From Armatimonadota bacterium (lineage in GTDB: Bacteria > Armatimonadota > Fimbriimonadia > Fimbriimonadales > Fimbriimonadaceae), in contig JAFDWS010000002.1 in assembly GCA_018268375.1 (NCBI GenBank), positions 620,001 through 684,000 of the forward strand: a DNA stretch of 64,000 bases. The letters are read 5' to 3'. Both the position numbers and the translations under genes were made by a program. The notes below the pieces were generated by a model. The model was not told the DNA's origin and ran no database searches. It saw only the letters and a program-made list of their open reading frames with translations. This document shows positions 38,942-48,767 of the stretch, piece by piece. The first letter of the stretch is position 1; the number at the start of each line of letters is the position of its first letter.

Positions 38942-41900
38942 GGGGTGCCCTCACTCGGACTTTCAATAGGAGGCAATGAGGCCGGATCGACCTTGAAGAC
39001 GTGGACTTGCACCCAGCGGACGATGTCGTCGACGACCGTGTGCATGATCGGGATGTCAAGCAGCGACAAGACTGTGCCGACGATCAAGCCGCCGATGATC
39101 ACCGTGCCAAGGGGTTGATAGGCGTCCAGGCCTGCTTTCGGAATGAAGGCGACCTGCGACATGACGAAGATGGTGATCAGCGACGTCATGAGGATCGGCC
39201 GGAGCCGTTGCGGGCTGGCCGTCGCGACCGCGTCGTTTCTCGGGACGCCGCGACGCCGGTACTGCAGGATCAGGTCGATCATCAGGATCGCGGTGACAAT
39301 GTCCATACCGCTCAGCACGATCACGCCGAGGAGCGAGACCGTCGAGAACGCCTGGTGCATGATCCAGAGCATAAAGAAGACGCCGCTCAGCTCGAGTGGC
39401 AGGCTGAACATCATCTGGAGCGGCTGAAGGAACCCACCGAATTGTGCTACCAAGATGAGGTACATAAGCACGAGCGCCACGGCGAGGCCGGACAACATCA
39501 CACGGAAGCTGTCCATCATCTGCGTCATGTCGCCACGCCCCTCGATGCCGTAACCCGGCGGCCAGTTGAGTTCGGCCATCGAGCGCATTTGGACGTCCAT
39601 CATCACGTCCATGCTGGGACGCCCGTTCTTGCGGTAATAGCCGTTCAGACTGACAGCCCGCCGGAGTTGGTCGTGCTCGATCGCGCTTGGGGCCATGCGT
39701 TTCTCAAGTCTCACAAGCTCCAGCAGCGGCACTTGCTCCCCGCCCTTGCCCGTCACGAACATGCCCAAAAGGTCGGAGACGTCCCGGCGTTGGTCTTCCC
39801 CGTAGCGGACTTGCACGGTCGTCGGGCGCTCGTTCGGAATCCGATAGAACTCCATGGGAAAGCCGCCGCGGAGCGCGTAGTAGGCTTGCTCCGAGATCGA
39901 AGCGGGAGACAGCCCGTGGGCGGCAGCCTTGTCCTCGTCGACCACGACGGTGTAGGTCGGCTTTGTCATCTCCCAACTCAGGAACGGCTGGGCCATATCG
40001 GACTTCTTTGTGGCTGGGTTGAGCGCCTTGGTCTGGGCAATGTCCATGACCTGGTGTCCCAACTTGTCGAGAAGCTCCAAGTCCTTGCCGTAAATGACGA
40101 GCGCCACCGGTGCGAGCGAGGTCGCCATGACGTCCGCGCCCATCTCTTTGATTTGGATTCGCCGGATACCGGGGATCTCCTTCATCGCCCGTTCGTGGAT
40201 GCGGTCGGCGATGCGCCAAACGTCTGGCCGCCCGCTGTCCTTCTCTGACAAAGTCAGCATTGCGGAGACGCCGCTCACCTGGTTCATCTGGTAGCCCGTG
40301 AAATACGCTCCGCCCGTCGTCATGCCGGGTCCGCTCTCGACGCCCAACTCGATGCTCGCGTCACGGATCCAGCCTTTGCGGCCGCCTTCCTCAACAAGGA
40401 TTTGCTCAAGTTGTTTCGTCGCTTGCTCGGTTGCGGCAAAGGACGAGCCAGGTTGGAGCTCCATCTGCAGGCTCGCCTGTCCGACATCCCCGAGAGGCAT
40501 CATTTCCGAGCCAATGAAGAAGTAGAGCGAGAAGCCGATGACGACAGTGATCCCGATGCGGACGAAGTTGGCAAAGCGGTGGTGCAGGAGCCAACGAATC
40601 AGCCGCTCGTACCCGCGTTCCAGGCCCTCGAGCCTCCGCTCGAAAGGCTCGAGGAACAGGCGGCTGAACCACGTCTTGCGCCGCGTCTCCGGGAGCGTCA
40701 TGAAGCGTGAGCAGAGGACGGCGGTCAACGTCATTGAGACAATGAAGCTGAACACCAGCCCGAATATGATCGGCCAGCCGAGGCCGACGAACATGAGTTG
40801 GGTCAAGCCGCCGCTGAGCATGAGCGGGATCAGAGCAACGATGAGGACGACGGTAGCGGCAAGCACCGACCGCCTGACTTCGCTGATGCCGTCGATCGTC
40901 GCCGTCCTTCGGTCTTTGCCCATCCGCAAGTGGCGCTCGACGGCGTGGATGTCGATAATCGCGTCGTCGACAAGCCGGCCGATCGCAATCAACAGGCCGA
41001 CGAGCGTGCTCGAATTGAGGCTCATGCCAAGAGGGGCCATGGCGAGGAGCGACATCGCGAGCGAGACAGGGATGGCCGTCAGGGCAATGAGCGTGCCGCG
41101 CCACTCGCCGAGGAAGAACAGGACGCACAAGCCGGTCAGGACGATCGCCCAGATCAGCTCGTGCTCCATGTTGCCGAACAGCACGTCGACGAAGGCCGCG
41201 TTGTTGTAGGCGACTTTCAGGTGGATGCCGGGAAACTCCTTCTCCAGCGCCTTGGCCGTCTTCAACGCGGCTTCGATTGTCACGGGGGAGCTGGCGTCCG
41301 GGTTCTGCAAGACATTGACGACGATGGCTTCGTCCACTTTGTCGCCATGAAGGTGGTGGTAGGCCGAGCGGGGTTCGATGACCGTATCCTTGACCTCGGC
41401 CACGTCCTTGATCCGGACGATCTGGCCTCCGACCGCCTTGACCGGATACTCCCCGACTCCGCCCGCACCTTTTGCTAGTCCTTCAACCCGCAAGACCGGC
41501 TCTTCGCGGCCATTCGTGAGGAGTCCGGCAGGTCTCGCCACGTTGTACTTGTCGAGCGCGTCGCGGACGTCGAGGATCGACAGGCTGTACGACTTGAGCT
41601 TGTCACGATCGACCCTGACTTGCAGCTGACGGCGGTGGCCGCCGAAAGACGAAACAGTGTAGACGTTACGGTGGGCAGTCTTGAAGCGGTTGATGAGTTC
41701 GTTGTCGGCAAGATCCCGGAGCCTGGCCAATGTCCAACCATTGTCGCTGTCGCCCGTCAAACTGAGCGAAAGCACGGGAAGGTTAAGGGGATCGACGCGC
41801 AGGATCCACGACGGCTTGAGGTTGCTTCCGGTTGCCGGCAGGTCGGCTTGGACGACGTTGAGCAGGCTTTGGACGTTGGTCTGCGCCTTCTGCATGTCCG

Positions 41901-42222
41901 TGCCGAAGGGGTACTCAAGGACGACCATGCTGAAGCCGTCCTGGCTCACCGACCGGATGAACCGCACGTTCGGCACGTTGACCATCCTCTGCTCGATGGG
42001 CGACGAGAAGTATGTCTCCATCTCCTCGGCGCTCAACCCTGGTGACTCGGTCACGATGCCGAGCATCGGGCCCTCGACGTAGGGCATGAACCGCCGCGGC
42101 ATGTACGAGCCGATGGCGAGAAAGCCAAGGACGAGCATCGCAAGGAAGAACGAGACGACGACGTACGGATGGTCGACCGACCACCGCACCACATTGAAGC
42201 CTTCCTTTCGCTCTTCGTTCAC
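38938..42222 (-). CDS. cusA: Heavy-metal RND efflux pump, CusA-like
   Basis: 1094 residues from a GTG at 42222 that overlaps the membrane-fusion stop (GTGA). It has the two RND halves, each with a first helix (YVVVSFFLAMLVLGFLAIGSYM) and a periplasmic loop. The first transporter core holds GLLIAIGRLVDDAIIDIHAVERHLRMGKDRR, with the RND proton-relay acidic pair DD. The second holds LLGVIVLSGMDIVTAILMIDLILQYRR. The companion metal-binding fusion protein points to Cu(I)/Ag(I) as substrate; from the sequence alone a broader HAE3-like specificity is possible. Confidence 0.88.
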   Translation of the reverse strand: MNEERKEGFNVVRWSVDHPYVVVSFFLAMLVLGFLAIGSYMPRRFMPYVEGPMLGIVTESPGLSAEEMETYFSSPIEQRMVNVPNVRFIRSVSQDGFSMVVLEYPFGTDMQKAQTNVQSLLNVVQADLPATGSNLKPSWILRVDPLNLPVLSLSLTGDSDNGWTLARLRDLADNELINRFKTAHRNVYTVSSFGGHRRQLQVRVDRDKLKSYSLSILDVRDALDKYNVARPAGLLTNGREEPVLRVEGLAKGAGGVGEYPVKAVGGQIVRIKDVAEVKDTVIEPRSAYHHLHGDKVDEAIVVNVLQNPDASSPVTIEAALKTAKALEKEFPGIHLKVAYNNAAFVDVLFGNMEHELIWAIVLTGLCVLFFLGEWRGTLIALTAIPVSLAMSLLAMAPLGMSLNSSTLVGLLIAIGRLVDDAIIDIHAVERHLRMGKDRRTATIDGISEVRRSVLAATVVLIVALIPLMLSGGLTQLMFVGLGWPIIFGLVFSFIVSMTLTAVLCSRFMTLPETRRKTWFSRLFLEPFERRLEGLERGYERLIRWLLHHRFANFVRIGITVVIGFSLYFFIGSEMMPLGDVGQASLQMELQPGSSFAATEQATKQLEQILVEEGGRKGWIRDASIELGVESGPGMTTGGAYFTGYQMNQVSGVSAMLTLSEKDSGRPDVWRIADRIHERAMKEIPGIRRIQIKEMGADVMATSLAPVALVIYGKDLELLDKLGHQVMDIAQTKALNPATKKSDMAQPFLSWEMTKPTYTVVVDEDKAAAHGLSPASISEQAYYALRGGFPMEFYRIPNERPTTVQVRYGEDQRRDVSDLLGMFVTGKGGEQVPLLELVRLEKRMAPSAIEHDQLRRAVSLNGYYRKNGRPSMDVMMDVQMRSMAELNWPPGYGIEGRGDMTQMMDSFRVMLSGLAVALVLMYLILVAQFGGFLQPLQMMFSLPLELSGVFFMLWIMHQAFSTVSLLGVIVLSGMDIVTAILMIDLILQYRRRGVPRNDAVATASPQRLRPILMTSLITIFVMSQVAFIPKAGLDAYQPLGTVIIGGLIVGTVLSLLDIPIMHTVVDDIVRWVQVHVFKVDPASLPPIESPSEGTP

Positions 42223-44072
42223 TTTGGGGTGTCCCGTTTGACAAGATCCATTCCGCACTTCGGGCACTTGCCGGGTCGGTCACAGCTGACACCGGTGTGC
42301 ATGGGACAGGTGTAGTCGGAGGTGGCCGGTTGTTGGGTTGCGGGCCCTTGGGCGGGCTGAGTCGCTCGCGAGGCCCCGCCTTCGCTGGGCATATCCATGC
42401 CAGGCACTTGCTCCCCGGACGGCGGCGTCGGTGTGAGCGCCTGACTGGAGTCTTGGATCGACGTGCCCTCGATCAGGCTTTCGAACCCCTTCCAGACGAT
42501 CTTGTCGCCGTCTTTCAGCCCGGTGACGATCACCGTGTAGTCGCCCGCTTCTTTGCTAACCGTGACCGGCTGACGGTGGGCCACTAAGGGTCCGCCCTTC
42601 TCACGCGGGACAAGATCCATGCCGCAGATCGGGCACTTGCCGGGGCCCGGCCTACTGACCTGCGGGTGCATCGTGCACGTCCAGTCGGTCTTACCTGTGC
42701 CTTTGCGTTGCACGGCGAGCCAGACGAACTTGCCGTTGTCGTCGGACTGGACGGCGGCTGAACGGACGGCCAGCCCCCGCACTCCCGAACCTTCAAGCTC
42801 CAGGCGAGCGAACATGCCGGGTTTCAACGAGCCAGAACTGTCTGAGACAAGGGCCTCGACCCGGAACGTCCGGGTCTGAGGATCGACGCTCGGGAACACG
42901 CTCGAAATGTGGGCCTTTCGCTCCGTCGAGTCCGTGACGATGCGGACAGCCGTGCCCGCCCGCACCGAAGCCGCGAATGCTTGGGGCACGTCGGCTTGCA
43001 CCCGCACCTGGCCAACACTCTTAAGCCGTAAGACAACCTGGCCGGCGGCGACCGCCGTTCCTGGGCTGACGACCCGTTCCGCCACCACGCCTGAAGCCAG
43101 GGCGGTCAGCTTGCGGTAGTCGACAAAGACCGAGGCACCAGCGGCCTCCGCACTTGCCGCGCTCGACTCGAACCGCTTCGCGTTGGCGTCGGCGTGGGCT
43201 TGGGCGATTCCTTCTTGTGCCTGCGCCGCATCGGCGTTCGCCGCAGCTATCTGGGCGTCAGCCTGGACGACTGTTTGCCGGGCGGCTGTCAGGCGCTTGT
43301 CGGCGATTCTGACGGACTGGTTTGAGCTTTGGACCGCAGCCTCAGCGCTCTGCACGCGGGCGGCAGCGGCGTCGCGATCTCGTTGGCTTGTCTGAAGTTC
43401 GTCGAGCGAGATGGCTCCCTTGCTGTAAAGCTGTTTCTCGCGCACAAGTTCTTTGTCGGCGTAGGTCACCTCGGCAAGTCGCTCTTCTTTGGCCGCCTTC
43501 GCGCCTGCCAGTTCGTCTTTCGACTTCTGGAGTTCAATGTCTGCGGCTTCGACGTCAGTCTGAGCCTTGTCACGGGCAGCCTGCGCCGCGTTCACGCTTG
43601 CCTTCGAACCCGCGAGGATGTTCTTGTGGTGGGCGATCATCCGCTCGGCCGAGACGACCTCCGCCGCCTTCGCGCCGGACGTCGCCTGTGCCTTCCTCAG
43701 TTGGGCGTCGTATTCCGGGGCATCGAGGGTCGCCAAGAGTTGCCCGGCGGCGACTTGGTCTCCCGGGTACACGAGGATGCGCGATATCCGACCAGGAATC
43801 CGGGCCGTGACTTCCTCGTCGGTAAAGGCTGAAATTGTGGCTGGGAAGGAACTGCCACCATTGAGCGACATCCATCGCACGGTCTCGAGCGACACCGGCA
43901 TGACGCCAACGGGCGGCTTCATGGTCGTCATGTCCATGCCTTGCGCTTCGATGACGGTCATCGAACCCGGGGGTCGGTTATGGGTGACGATCCAGCTCAC
44001 GCCGACGACGCTCCCGACAAGGAGGCCGAGCGTCAGCCAATGCTTCTTTATGAAATTCAGTGTAGGGGACAA
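42219..44072 (-). CDS. cusB: Membrane-fusion protein with two heavy-metal-binding domains, CusB-like
   Basis: 617 residues, longer than usual for the family (~400-520). An N-terminal anchor (HWLTLGLLVGSVVGVSWIV) is followed by the barrel-sandwich/lipoyl half (ISRILVYPGDQVAAGQLLATLDAPEY), an unusually long coiled-coil hairpin of ~190 residues, and the beta-barrel. Two copies of the heavy-metal-binding YHS-like motif follow: WTCTMHPQVSRPGPGKCPICGMD and, at the extreme C-terminus, YTCPMHTGVSCDRPGKCPKCGMD. The adaptor links CusA and the outer-membrane factor, and the C-M-H/C-x-x-C-G-M motifs would deliver copper or silver. First of the coupled pump genes. Confidence 0.88.
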   Translation of the reverse strand: MSPTLNFIKKHWLTLGLLVGSVVGVSWIVTHNRPPGSMTVIEAQGMDMTTMKPPVGVMPVSLETVRWMSLNGGSSFPATISAFTDEEVTARIPGRISRILVYPGDQVAAGQLLATLDAPEYDAQLRKAQATSGAKAAEVVSAERMIAHHKNILAGSKASVNAAQAARDKAQTDVEAADIELQKSKDELAGAKAAKEERLAEVTYADKELVREKQLYSKGAISLDELQTSQRDRDAAAARVQSAEAAVQSSNQSVRIADKRLTAARQTVVQADAQIAAANADAAQAQEGIAQAHADANAKRFESSAASAEAAGASVFVDYRKLTALASGVVAERVVSPGTAVAAGQVVLRLKSVGQVRVQADVPQAFAASVRAGTAVRIVTDSTERKAHISSVFPSVDPQTRTFRVEALVSDSSGSLKPGMFARLELEGSGVRGLAVRSAAVQSDDNGKFVWLAVQRKGTGKTDWTCTMHPQVSRPGPGKCPICGMDLVPREKGGPLVAHRQPVTVSKEAGDYTVIVTGLKDGDKIVWKGFESLIEGTSIQDSSQALTPTPPSGEQVPGMDMPSEGGASRATQPAQGPATQQPATSDYTCPMHTGVSCDRPGKCPKCGMDLVKRDTPK

Positions 44073-44131
44073 TCCATTACCTCGCGCTTCGAAGGGCCGG
44101 ACGCACGAAGACGGCGACCGGCAAGGTCGAA

Positions 44132-44614
44132 CTACGCGAAGACAGGGGGAGCCCGGCCGAGCCAGGGCAAGGATGCAAGGCCCTCAGGTGGGCCGGAATC
44201 AGAAGCGAAGACTCCCGGCAAGATCATGACTTGCTCTGGCAGTCCTAGTTCTGTTGAGATCGGAACGAAGACAGCGGCCACATCCGGGGTCTTGAACCCG
44301 GCCGTCGTCGCGGGCAGGTTTCGCTCCGTCTCTTGGTCGCCCTTGGACTTGATCGAGCAGTTGCAGGGGCTCGCCTTGGCAGGCTCGCGCCGAGCCGCGT
44401 GATTCTTGGCCGTTCCGGCCGCCGATGCAACACGGTGGTCGGGACAAGCGGCGTCCTTGGTCTGTTGTGCCTTGGCGATCGGATCAGCGTGCTCACAGCA
44501 CGGCATTGAGCAACGAACCGGCTGGCACAACGCGGCAAGCGCGCTCAAGGGAAGGACCCCTAAGATGAGCCCAGCGATCGCGACCGTGTGCAGCCACCGC
44601 CAATTCGCCCGCAT
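44132..44614 (-). CDS. Secreted Cys-rich protein, probable metal-binding
   Basis: 160 residues. The signal peptide ANWRWLHTVAIAGLILGVLPLSALA is followed by a Cys-rich stretch (LCQPVRCSMPCCEHAD, CPDH, PCNCSIKSKG) and a neutral C-terminus. It is the first gene of the copper operon, 59 bases upstream of the fusion protein. A periplasmic metal scavenger or sensor is likely from context; no family recognised. Confidence 0.65.
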   Translation of the reverse strand: MRANWRWLHTVAIAGLILGVLPLSALAALCQPVRCSMPCCEHADPIAKAQQTKDAACPDHRVASAAGTAKNHAARREPAKASPCNCSIKSKGDQETERNLPATTAGFKTPDVAAVFVPISTELGLPEQVMILPGVFASDSGPPEGLASLPWLGRAPPVFA

Positions 44615-44672
44615 TGCTGTCAGTATGAACGACTTTCGGTGGCCCGAGGGTTCCGACTATCCGAGAAGGCCT

Positions 44673-44777
44673 TGTAGCCCAGGAACCCCGGCTAACTCAG
44701 GCGTAACCACCGCCTAAGTCCGAGTTTCTCCCCAAACCCAGACTCAACCAGGCAGAGGGTGGGTTTCCCGCCACCAG
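44673..44777 (+). repeat. Right direct repeat flanking the copper-efflux operon
   Basis: Partner of 37030-37138 (blocks TGTAGCCCA, AGGCGTAACC, CCTAAGTCCGAGTTTCT). It lies between the Cys-rich protein start and the end of the cytochrome c gene. Confidence 0.7.
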
Positions 44778-44783
44778 TCTCTC

Positions 44784-46070
44784 CTACTTCCCGGCTTTCG
44801 GGGTGTCCTGCACCACGTACAGCGTCATCAGCAGCATTTCGTCCTTCGACGACGGGCCGCTCTCGACGACGCGAGTGCCCGAGCCCGGGCTACGCGGGTT
44901 AGACTTGCTGTTGTCGTACGTGCCGGTCAAATAGACCTTCGAGCCTTTTGGCAGCACCAGCGGTTCCTTCAGGTAGTAAAGCAACTGCCAGTTCGCGTCC
45001 CAGTCCTTGATCAGGACAAGCGGCTTTGAGAACCCAGAAGGGTATTTCACCCAGGCCTTGAACGTGCGCCCTAGGTAGTGCATGTGCGGCCAGACGGCGT
45101 AAAGGGTCGTGGTGGACTTCATCTTGTCCCCAATCGCGTAGAACCTCTGGTCAGACAGACCCGGCTGCAGGTAGATGCTGTCGGATCCGACTTCGAGCAG
45201 CTTCATCTCGTGCTTCGGCGGCTCTTTGGACAAGTAAAGGCCGACCTGCGTCTTCTCGGACTCCAGCTTGCCCGTGCTCTTGTAATGCATGTCGAGCAAG
45301 ATGCACTGTCCAGGCTTGAGCAGAAAGGCGGTGTCATCGGGGGCGATAAAGGGTGGAGCACCGGTCGACCAAAAGCCCAAATTGCCGGAACGCTCGATGT
45401 CGACGGAGTCGGGTTCCCAGCTTTCGTCCTCGTGGTCGAACTTCACCTTGCGCTGCTTCTCGGCGTCTTCCTTGGAAATGATGAAGGGGATCACGTGGTG
45501 GACGGTGTCCTTGCCGCTCGGTCGAAAGTCGACCGCTCTCACCCACGTTGGCTTTGAAATGTGCGGGTCGATGACGTAGTCGCGATAGAAGTCGCCGCCT
45601 TCTGCCGGGATCGCAGTGGCTTTGTCCGGGGAAAGGACCAGGTCTGGCTCGCCGAGAGTCCATCCGGTTGAAGCGACGGGCTCTCGGGGTGCCGCCGAAC
45701 GGTCTCCCTCGGGCGCGCCGGCGTCGGCCCATCGTTTGAGCAGTGCGATCTCGTCGTCGGTAAGGACGGGCACGTCCTTCAGCTCGCTGTATCGCACGTC
45801 GGCCTTCCAGGGAGGCATGAACCTCTCTGTCGTCACGGCCGCGATCACCTTGGCCCTGCGGCTCGCCTTCGCATAGCCGACAAGCGAGAACGGGGCCGAG
45901 CGGCCCTCGCTATGGCAAGTCACGCAGCGCTTATACAGGATCGGAGCAACGTCCCTTGAGAAAGTGGGGACGTCGTTGTCTTTCGCGCTGCCTCCCAACG
46001 ATTGCAACGCCAGAGCCACAAGAGTCGCTTCTAAGAGCATTTCGGCCTCTGCGTTAGTGTACTTGCTCAT
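44784..46070 (-). CDS. Cytochrome c / copper type II monooxygenase-like protein
   Basis: 428 residues from the ATG at 46070; a GTG three codons upstream and an ATG at 46040 (MLLEATLVALALQSL, signal-like) are alternatives. A planctomycete-type cytochrome c domain has one heme-binding CVTCH preceded by FSRDVAPILYKRC, with MPPWK as distal ligand region. The C-terminal ~280 residues have HHVIPF and HMHYLGRTFKAW, copper-ligand motifs like those of peptidylglycine alpha-hydroxylating/DBH-type monooxygenases, and CILLDMHY. It is probably a periplasmic copper-dependent oxidase. It is close to the copper operon on the same strand but separated by the direct repeat. Confidence 0.8.
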   Translation of the reverse strand: MSKYTNAEAEMLLEATLVALALQSLGGSAKDNDVPTFSRDVAPILYKRCVTCHSEGRSAPFSLVGYAKASRRAKVIAAVTTERFMPPWKADVRYSELKDVPVLTDDEIALLKRWADAGAPEGDRSAAPREPVASTGWTLGEPDLVLSPDKATAIPAEGGDFYRDYVIDPHISKPTWVRAVDFRPSGKDTVHHVIPFIISKEDAEKQRKVKFDHEDESWEPDSVDIERSGNLGFWSTGAPPFIAPDDTAFLLKPGQCILLDMHYKSTGKLESEKTQVGLYLSKEPPKHEMKLLEVGSDSIYLQPGLSDQRFYAIGDKMKSTTTLYAVWPHMHYLGRTFKAWVKYPSGFSKPLVLIKDWDANWQLLYYLKEPLVLPKGSKVYLTGTYDNSKSNPRSPGSGTRVVESGPSSKDEMLLMTLYVVQDTPKAGK

Positions 46071-46180
46071 CGGGCGCACTCCGGCGCCCCATCAAGAGCC
46101 CCGTTAACGCATCCCCAACCGAGCAAACCCCTGCACCTACGAGAGTACGCGGGCTTGCAAGAGAAGCCTCTGGCCGGCAG

Positions 46181-47833
46181 ATGACCACGGCCATAGACAG
46201 GCCCATGCTCCCAGTCGGCTCGGCCAAGGATAATGACCTCATGACTCTTCCGAGCGATCCTCCGGGCACCGCCGCGCACGACCACCGGGCGCTCGAGCGA
46301 CGAGGACTGCTCCTTTGTGCAGTGACTGGACTGCTCGTCGGCGCAGCTTCGGTTGGATTTCAAGCGGCGGTAGGAGCATTTGAGCGGACGAGCCAAGAGG
46401 TGCTTGCTCCTTTCACACACCAAGGGCCGCTACAGTTCCTCGCCATCGTTTTGTGCGGTGCGAGCCTTGGTTACCTGGCGGGATTCATGACGGAGCGGTT
46501 CTGTCCTGAGGCCGGTGGCAGCGGCATACCGCACATCAAGGCGGTCCTCATGAACCTTCGGATCGTCCGCCCGTTCGGCCTCATCACAGTCAAGGTCGGA
46601 GCCGGGCTCGCCGCCCTGCTCGCTGGGATGTCGCTCGGTCGTGAGGGCCCCACCATCCAGATTGGCGGTGCGTTAGGAGCTCTCATGGCCGATATGGCCA
46701 AGGTTCCGCAACGACTCCGCCTGTCCATGATCGCCAGCGGAGCGGGGGCTGGCCTCGCCGCCGCATTCAACGCGCCGTTGGCCGGCTTCATCTTCGTCAT
46801 GGAGGAGCTCAGGCGGGAAATGTCGCCCTTGACTTACGGCCTGGCCCTCCTTGCGAGTGTTTGTTCGGTCGCCGTCGCCCGATTTGCTTTCGGTCAAGTG
46901 CCCTCGTTCATCTTGCTCGAACCGCGTCCGGTTCCGCTGCACGCACTGTTGGTCGTGGTGCTTCTCGGGATTGTCAGTGCGCTGGTCGGCGTTGCCTTCA
47001 ACATACTGACCATCCGCCTCGTCCTGTGGCGGGAGAAACATATGAGCCGGCGGTCCTCGGCGGCAGTGATCGGCGGCCTCTCGTGCGCCCTCTTGGCGGT
47101 CCTTCCCCAGGTCTCCGGCGGGGGACACCCGCTCGCTGAGGCCATCCTCCGCGGCGATTACGTCAGGACATCTCTCGGATTTCTCCTTCTTGTCCTGCTG
47201 ACGAAACTGGCGCTGACTTCCTCCTCCTTCGCGACCGGCGTCCCTGGTGGCATCTTTGCTCCGTTGCTGGTGATGGGCGCCGTGACGGGCTTCTTGGTCG
47301 GTACCGTGTTCTCCCGATTGCTGCCTGGATTCGGGATTCAGCCCGATGTCTTCGCGACCCTCGGGATGGCGGCGGTGCTTTCAGCCTCGGTGCGAGCTCC
47401 GCTTACAGGGGTCGTGCTCATTGTCGAGATGACGCAACAGTACGCGCTCCTCTATGCTTTGCTCGTGGCGGCGTTTGTCAGCTACATCCTTGCCAACTTG
47501 CTTCGGAACCAGCCGATCTATGAGTCGCTCCTTGAGCGAGATCTGCATCGGACCGGCCACCTTGGCGAGTTGCCAACGGAAACGTTCTCATTCGAGCTCT
47601 TGATCCAGCCAGATTCGCCTTTGGACGGTGTTCTGATCCAAAACGCGAGATTGCCGGAAGGAGCGTTAGTGACCACCATTCGGCGACAGGAGCGTTTTGT
47701 CCAGCCGAGAGGCGCGACGCAGATTCAATATGGCGACGAACTGACGGTGCAGCTGCTCGGCAGCGTGTCCGAGGCTGATCTGGTCTCGTTGCACGATGCG
47801 GCCCGGTCCCCCCATCCTGCGGACCCGGTCTGA
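46181..47833 (+). CDS. ClC-type chloride/proton antiporter with RCK_C domain
   Basis: 550 residues. ClC signatures are GSGIP at 113-117, the gating glutamate in GREGP at 153-157, and GGIFAPLLVMGA. The internal proton glutamate is present (FVMEELRREM, E208/E209), which marks a transporter instead of a channel. The C-terminal ~75 residues (FELLIQPDSPLDGVLIQNARLPEGALVTTIRR) are a TrkA-C/RCK_C ligand-binding domain. An ATG at 46241 is an alternative start. Divergent from the cytochrome c gene with ~110 bases between. Confidence 0.92.
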   Translation: MTTAIDRPMLPVGSAKDNDLMTLPSDPPGTAAHDHRALERRGLLLCAVTGLLVGAASVGFQAAVGAFERTSQEVLAPFTHQGPLQFLAIVLCGASLGYLAGFMTERFCPEAGGSGIPHIKAVLMNLRIVRPFGLITVKVGAGLAALLAGMSLGREGPTIQIGGALGALMADMAKVPQRLRLSMIASGAGAGLAAAFNAPLAGFIFVMEELRREMSPLTYGLALLASVCSVAVARFAFGQVPSFILLEPRPVPLHALLVVVLLGIVSALVGVAFNILTIRLVLWREKHMSRRSSAAVIGGLSCALLAVLPQVSGGGHPLAEAILRGDYVRTSLGFLLLVLLTKLALTSSSFATGVPGGIFAPLLVMGAVTGFLVGTVFSRLLPGFGIQPDVFATLGMAAVLSASVRAPLTGVVLIVEMTQQYALLYALLVAAFVSYILANLLRNQPIYESLLERDLHRTGHLGELPTETFSFELLIQPDSPLDGVLIQNARLPEGALVTTIRRQERFVQPRGATQIQYGDELTVQLLGSVSEADLVSLHDAARSPHPADPV

Positions 47834-47858
47834 GGCACCGCCCAGCCGCGCGAGCCTG

Positions 47859-48767
47859 CTATCGGTGAGGCCCGATGTGTCGCAAGGTCGACGGCCAAAC
47901 CTCAAGCTGTCCTCTTATATCGCCCGACGGGTTGGCCCACGTCGCGATGTTGACGGCCAACAAACCCTGTTCCAAAGAACCTCGCAGGCCGGGCGGGAAG
48001 TCCCTCCATGTGATCGTCCGAACCATGCCAATTTCCGTTGCGACCCAAGCACTCGGTGGTCCAAGGTCAAGAACTGGTACCCCAGCGTCGCCCCGAGCTC
48101 CAAGTCGGATGTCCGCCGAGAATAGTGTCTCTGTCGAGATGCCTCGAACGGCGATCAACAACAGGGCCTGCCCGTTCTCAGCCGACACGATAACGCTCAT
48201 AGCTCTGGCGTCGCTGGTTGTCGGAGGCACGGCCTGATCGGCTGCCGCCTTGCCGAGGCGCTCAAGGATCCTCTGCCAGTTGCCATCGCTGATATGGATT
48301 CCGCCACCTACGAACACGTACTCCACGATATTTCTGCCCTTGACCTCGTCAGCTGCGCCGGCGAACTGGTAGTCAAGGTGCAGGTCTCCGTGAGGGTCAG
48401 CGCGGGAAGCGTGGAAGGCTTCCAAACCGGGTTTGGCCGTCGCGAAGTACGCGCCAAATGACAGCAGCTTGCCGATTGGCGGCTCCGCCAAATGGGGCGC
48501 AAAGATGTGGCGCCCGAACGAGGCGATCGTGACCTTGTCACCCTTCGGGTTGTCAGCTTCATCTGCACGAAGGTCGGTTTGCCAAAAGTTCTGCGGCCAG
48601 ACAGGCGTGTGAGATTCCGTACGATCGACTAATCCGTGCCAGACGAGTGTGGCATAGGCTTCTTGATCCTCAAGCTTGAGATCTACGTACCAGCGCTTCT
48701 GAGCACTTGCGGGGAGCACGCCAACGAGGAGGCTCCCGGCTATGACGCCCTTTATCCATTGGCGCAT
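47859..48767 (-). CDS. Secreted protein with C-terminal CHRD-like domain
   Basis: 302 residues with signal peptide MRQWIKGVIAGSLLVGVLPASAQ. The middle has HLHLDYQF-type strands; the C-terminal ~90 residues resemble a CHRD (chordin-like) domain: LFSADIRLGARGDAGVPVLDLG and the typical end LLAVNIATWANPSGDIRGQLE. CHRD domains are found in many exported bacterial proteins of unknown role. Convergent with the ClC gene. Confidence 0.7.
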   Translation of the reverse strand: MRQWIKGVIAGSLLVGVLPASAQKRWYVDLKLEDQEAYATLVWHGLVDRTESHTPVWPQNFWQTDLRADEADNPKGDKVTIASFGRHIFAPHLAEPPIGKLLSFGAYFATAKPGLEAFHASRADPHGDLHLDYQFAGAADEVKGRNIVEYVFVGGGIHISDGNWQRILERLGKAAADQAVPPTTSDARAMSVIVSAENGQALLLIAVRGISTETLFSADIRLGARGDAGVPVLDLGPPSAWVATEIGMVRTITWRDFPPGLRGSLEQGLLAVNIATWANPSGDIRGQLEVWPSTLRHIGPHR

